A stretch of 6,496 nt of DNA from Thermaerobacter marianensis (GTDB taxonomy: Bacteria; Bacillota; Sulfobacillia; DYIH01; DYIG01): the NCBI GenBank assembly GCA_020723725.1, contig DYIG01000010.1:1-6496 (forward strand). The letters run 5' to 3'. The translations under genes and the position numbers were made by a program. This document shows, one piece after another, positions 5,644 to 6,496 of this stretch (its first letter is position 1; every line of letters starts with the position of its first letter). The notes beneath the pieces are model-generated. The model had not been told where the DNA came from, searched no databases, and saw nothing but the letters and a program-made list of their open reading frames with translations.

Positions 5644-6496
5644 TTAACTACTGCGTCCAAGTGAGTCGAGGAACCGGAGGCATGGATTAGCTTCAATTAC
5701 CCTGGTGAAGGAGTAGCGCTCCGCCAAAACGTGCAAAGCCACCAGCAGAACGACGCTCAATATCACCCAGGAAAGCGGGGCCGTGGTAACCAGACCGGCC
5801 GCCAGCCCCACTCCGAGAGGGTTGGCCCCGGCATCGCCCATCATCACCCTGCCCTTCAAATCAAAGGGGAGGTATCCGGCAAGACTGCCCGCTAGCGGGG
5901 CTGTGAGGAGCGCAAAATTTGACCCCAGCCCCGAGGCCTTAGCGCCCAAGAGGCCTATCAGGGCCAGGAAGAAGAATGCCTTCCCCGCCCTCCCGGGACG
6001 GAGGTCCAGGAGGTTGAGGGTATTGGCTGTAAGCGGGACCAGCAACAGGGCCGCGACACCGCGTTCAGGTTCCCGGCCAAAGAACGGCGTGGCAAGCAGA
6101 CCCCCGGCAATGGCCAGCGACAGGGCCTTGAAAGCGCCCGCCGTAACCCGGCCTTCCACAAGGGCCTTAAGATGCCCCCCGATCCCTTTGTCTTCCCCCG
6201 CGCCAGCGATGTCATCAAGCAGACCGCCCGCCATGGAGATCGCAAGAGCCGCCACCAGGGGTGAAAACAGGTCCGATCCAGCTGCGGAAGCGTTGGCAGG
6301 GGAAGCCCCGGATACGGGTAACAGGGTGTAAAACACCATACCTGTCAAGACAAAGGTCAGGCCACAGGAGAAAGGAATCAGTTCCCCTCGGTAGTTCCTG
6401 GCCACAAACCCCTTTTGAACAAAAAATAATTCAAACTTCGGGGCAAGAAGCCGGGATATGCCGAAGGCCAGCAAGGAAGAAAACACAACCAATAAC
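5644..6496 (-). CDS. MraY/WecA-family polyprenyl-phosphate glycosyl-1-phosphate transferase, missing its first codons
   Basis: An integral membrane enzyme of glycosyltransferase family 4. The family moves a sugar-1-phosphate from a UDP-sugar to undecaprenyl phosphate on the cytoplasmic face, starting a wall polymer or lipid-linked glycan. Numbered from TTG at 6492: NYRGELIPFSCGL (33-45) is the N-terminal cytoplasmic motif; LLDDIAG (91-97) holds the paired aspartates D93/D94; NTLNLLDLRPGRAG (157-170) holds N160 and D163; MMGDAGANPLG (217-227) is the third signature. About ten hydrophobic segments alternate with these loops. The C-terminus (AERYSFTRVIEANP...) lacks the HHH motif of MraY, so this is a separate subfamily and not the peptidoglycan enzyme itself. 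The frame stays open to the edge, so the true start is probably a few codons beyond the window; TTG at 6492 is possible. The exact sugar is unknown. Confidence 0.88.
   Translation of the reverse strand, partial: LLVVFSSLLAFGISRLLAPKFELFFVQKGFVARNYRGELIPFSCGLTFVLTGMVFYTLLPVSGASPANASAAGSDLFSPLVAALAISMAGGLLDDIAGAGEDKGIGGHLKALVEGRVTAGAFKALSLAIAGGLLATPFFGREPERGVAALLLVPLTANTLNLLDLRPGRAGKAFFFLALIGLLGAKASGLGSNFALLTAPLAGSLAGYLPFDLKGRVMMGDAGANPLGVGLAAGLVTTAPLSWVILSVVLLVALHVLAERYSFTRVIEANPCLRFLDSLGRSS

Noticed and set aside
5783..6331. 182-codon plus-strand frame opposite the transferase
   Set aside because: The translation is low-complexity, rich in Arg, Pro, Ala and Ser, as expected from the complement of a G+C-rich membrane protein gene; the opposite strand holds all family signatures.

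Overview
The window looks like a chromosomal segment of a Gram-positive, probably clostridial (Bacillota) bacterium. Three things point there: a surface protease with three S-layer homology (SLH) repeats, type IV pilus genes of the PilB/PilC kind next to it, and several apparent TTG starts preceded by purine-rich Shine-Dalgarno sequences. The sequence is moderately G+C-rich by eye, with a local A+T-rich patch around 5250-5460. No IS element, tRNA, rRNA or CRISPR array was seen.

Layout from left to right: the N-terminal end of a pilC/gspF-like gene runs off the left edge on the minus strand (1-248). It lies 17 bases downstream of a complete pilB-like ATPase gene (266-1915, or 1957 with the longer start), and the two look like an operon transcribed leftwards. 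A small three-helix membrane protein of unknown function (2023-2319) points the opposite way. A strong 16-bp inverted repeat (2319-2364) separates it from the convergent large gene at 2392-5355, which encodes a secreted subtilisin-like protease carried on SLH modules. Upstream of the protease is a 288-base interval with no confident gene. It holds a possible promoter and a very short leader ORF with a strong ribosome binding site, ending three bases before the protease start. At the right edge, a minus-strand gene (5644-6496) encodes a polytopic MraY/WecA-family glycosyl-1-phosphate transferase whose first few codons lie outside the window.

The complete genes concern the cell envelope: assembly of type IV pili at the membrane, a protease held at the surface through secondary cell-wall polymer, and a polyprenyl-phosphate sugar transferase that may help make a wall polymer. 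A direct link between the transferase and the SLH protease is only an inference from proximity. The most distinctive item is the protease architecture (prodomain, S8 catalytic domain, Ig-like segment, glycine linker, ZU5-like module, three SLH repeats, C-terminal OB-like domain) together with its unusual leader region. I saw no wholly new system that I could defend from sequence alone.
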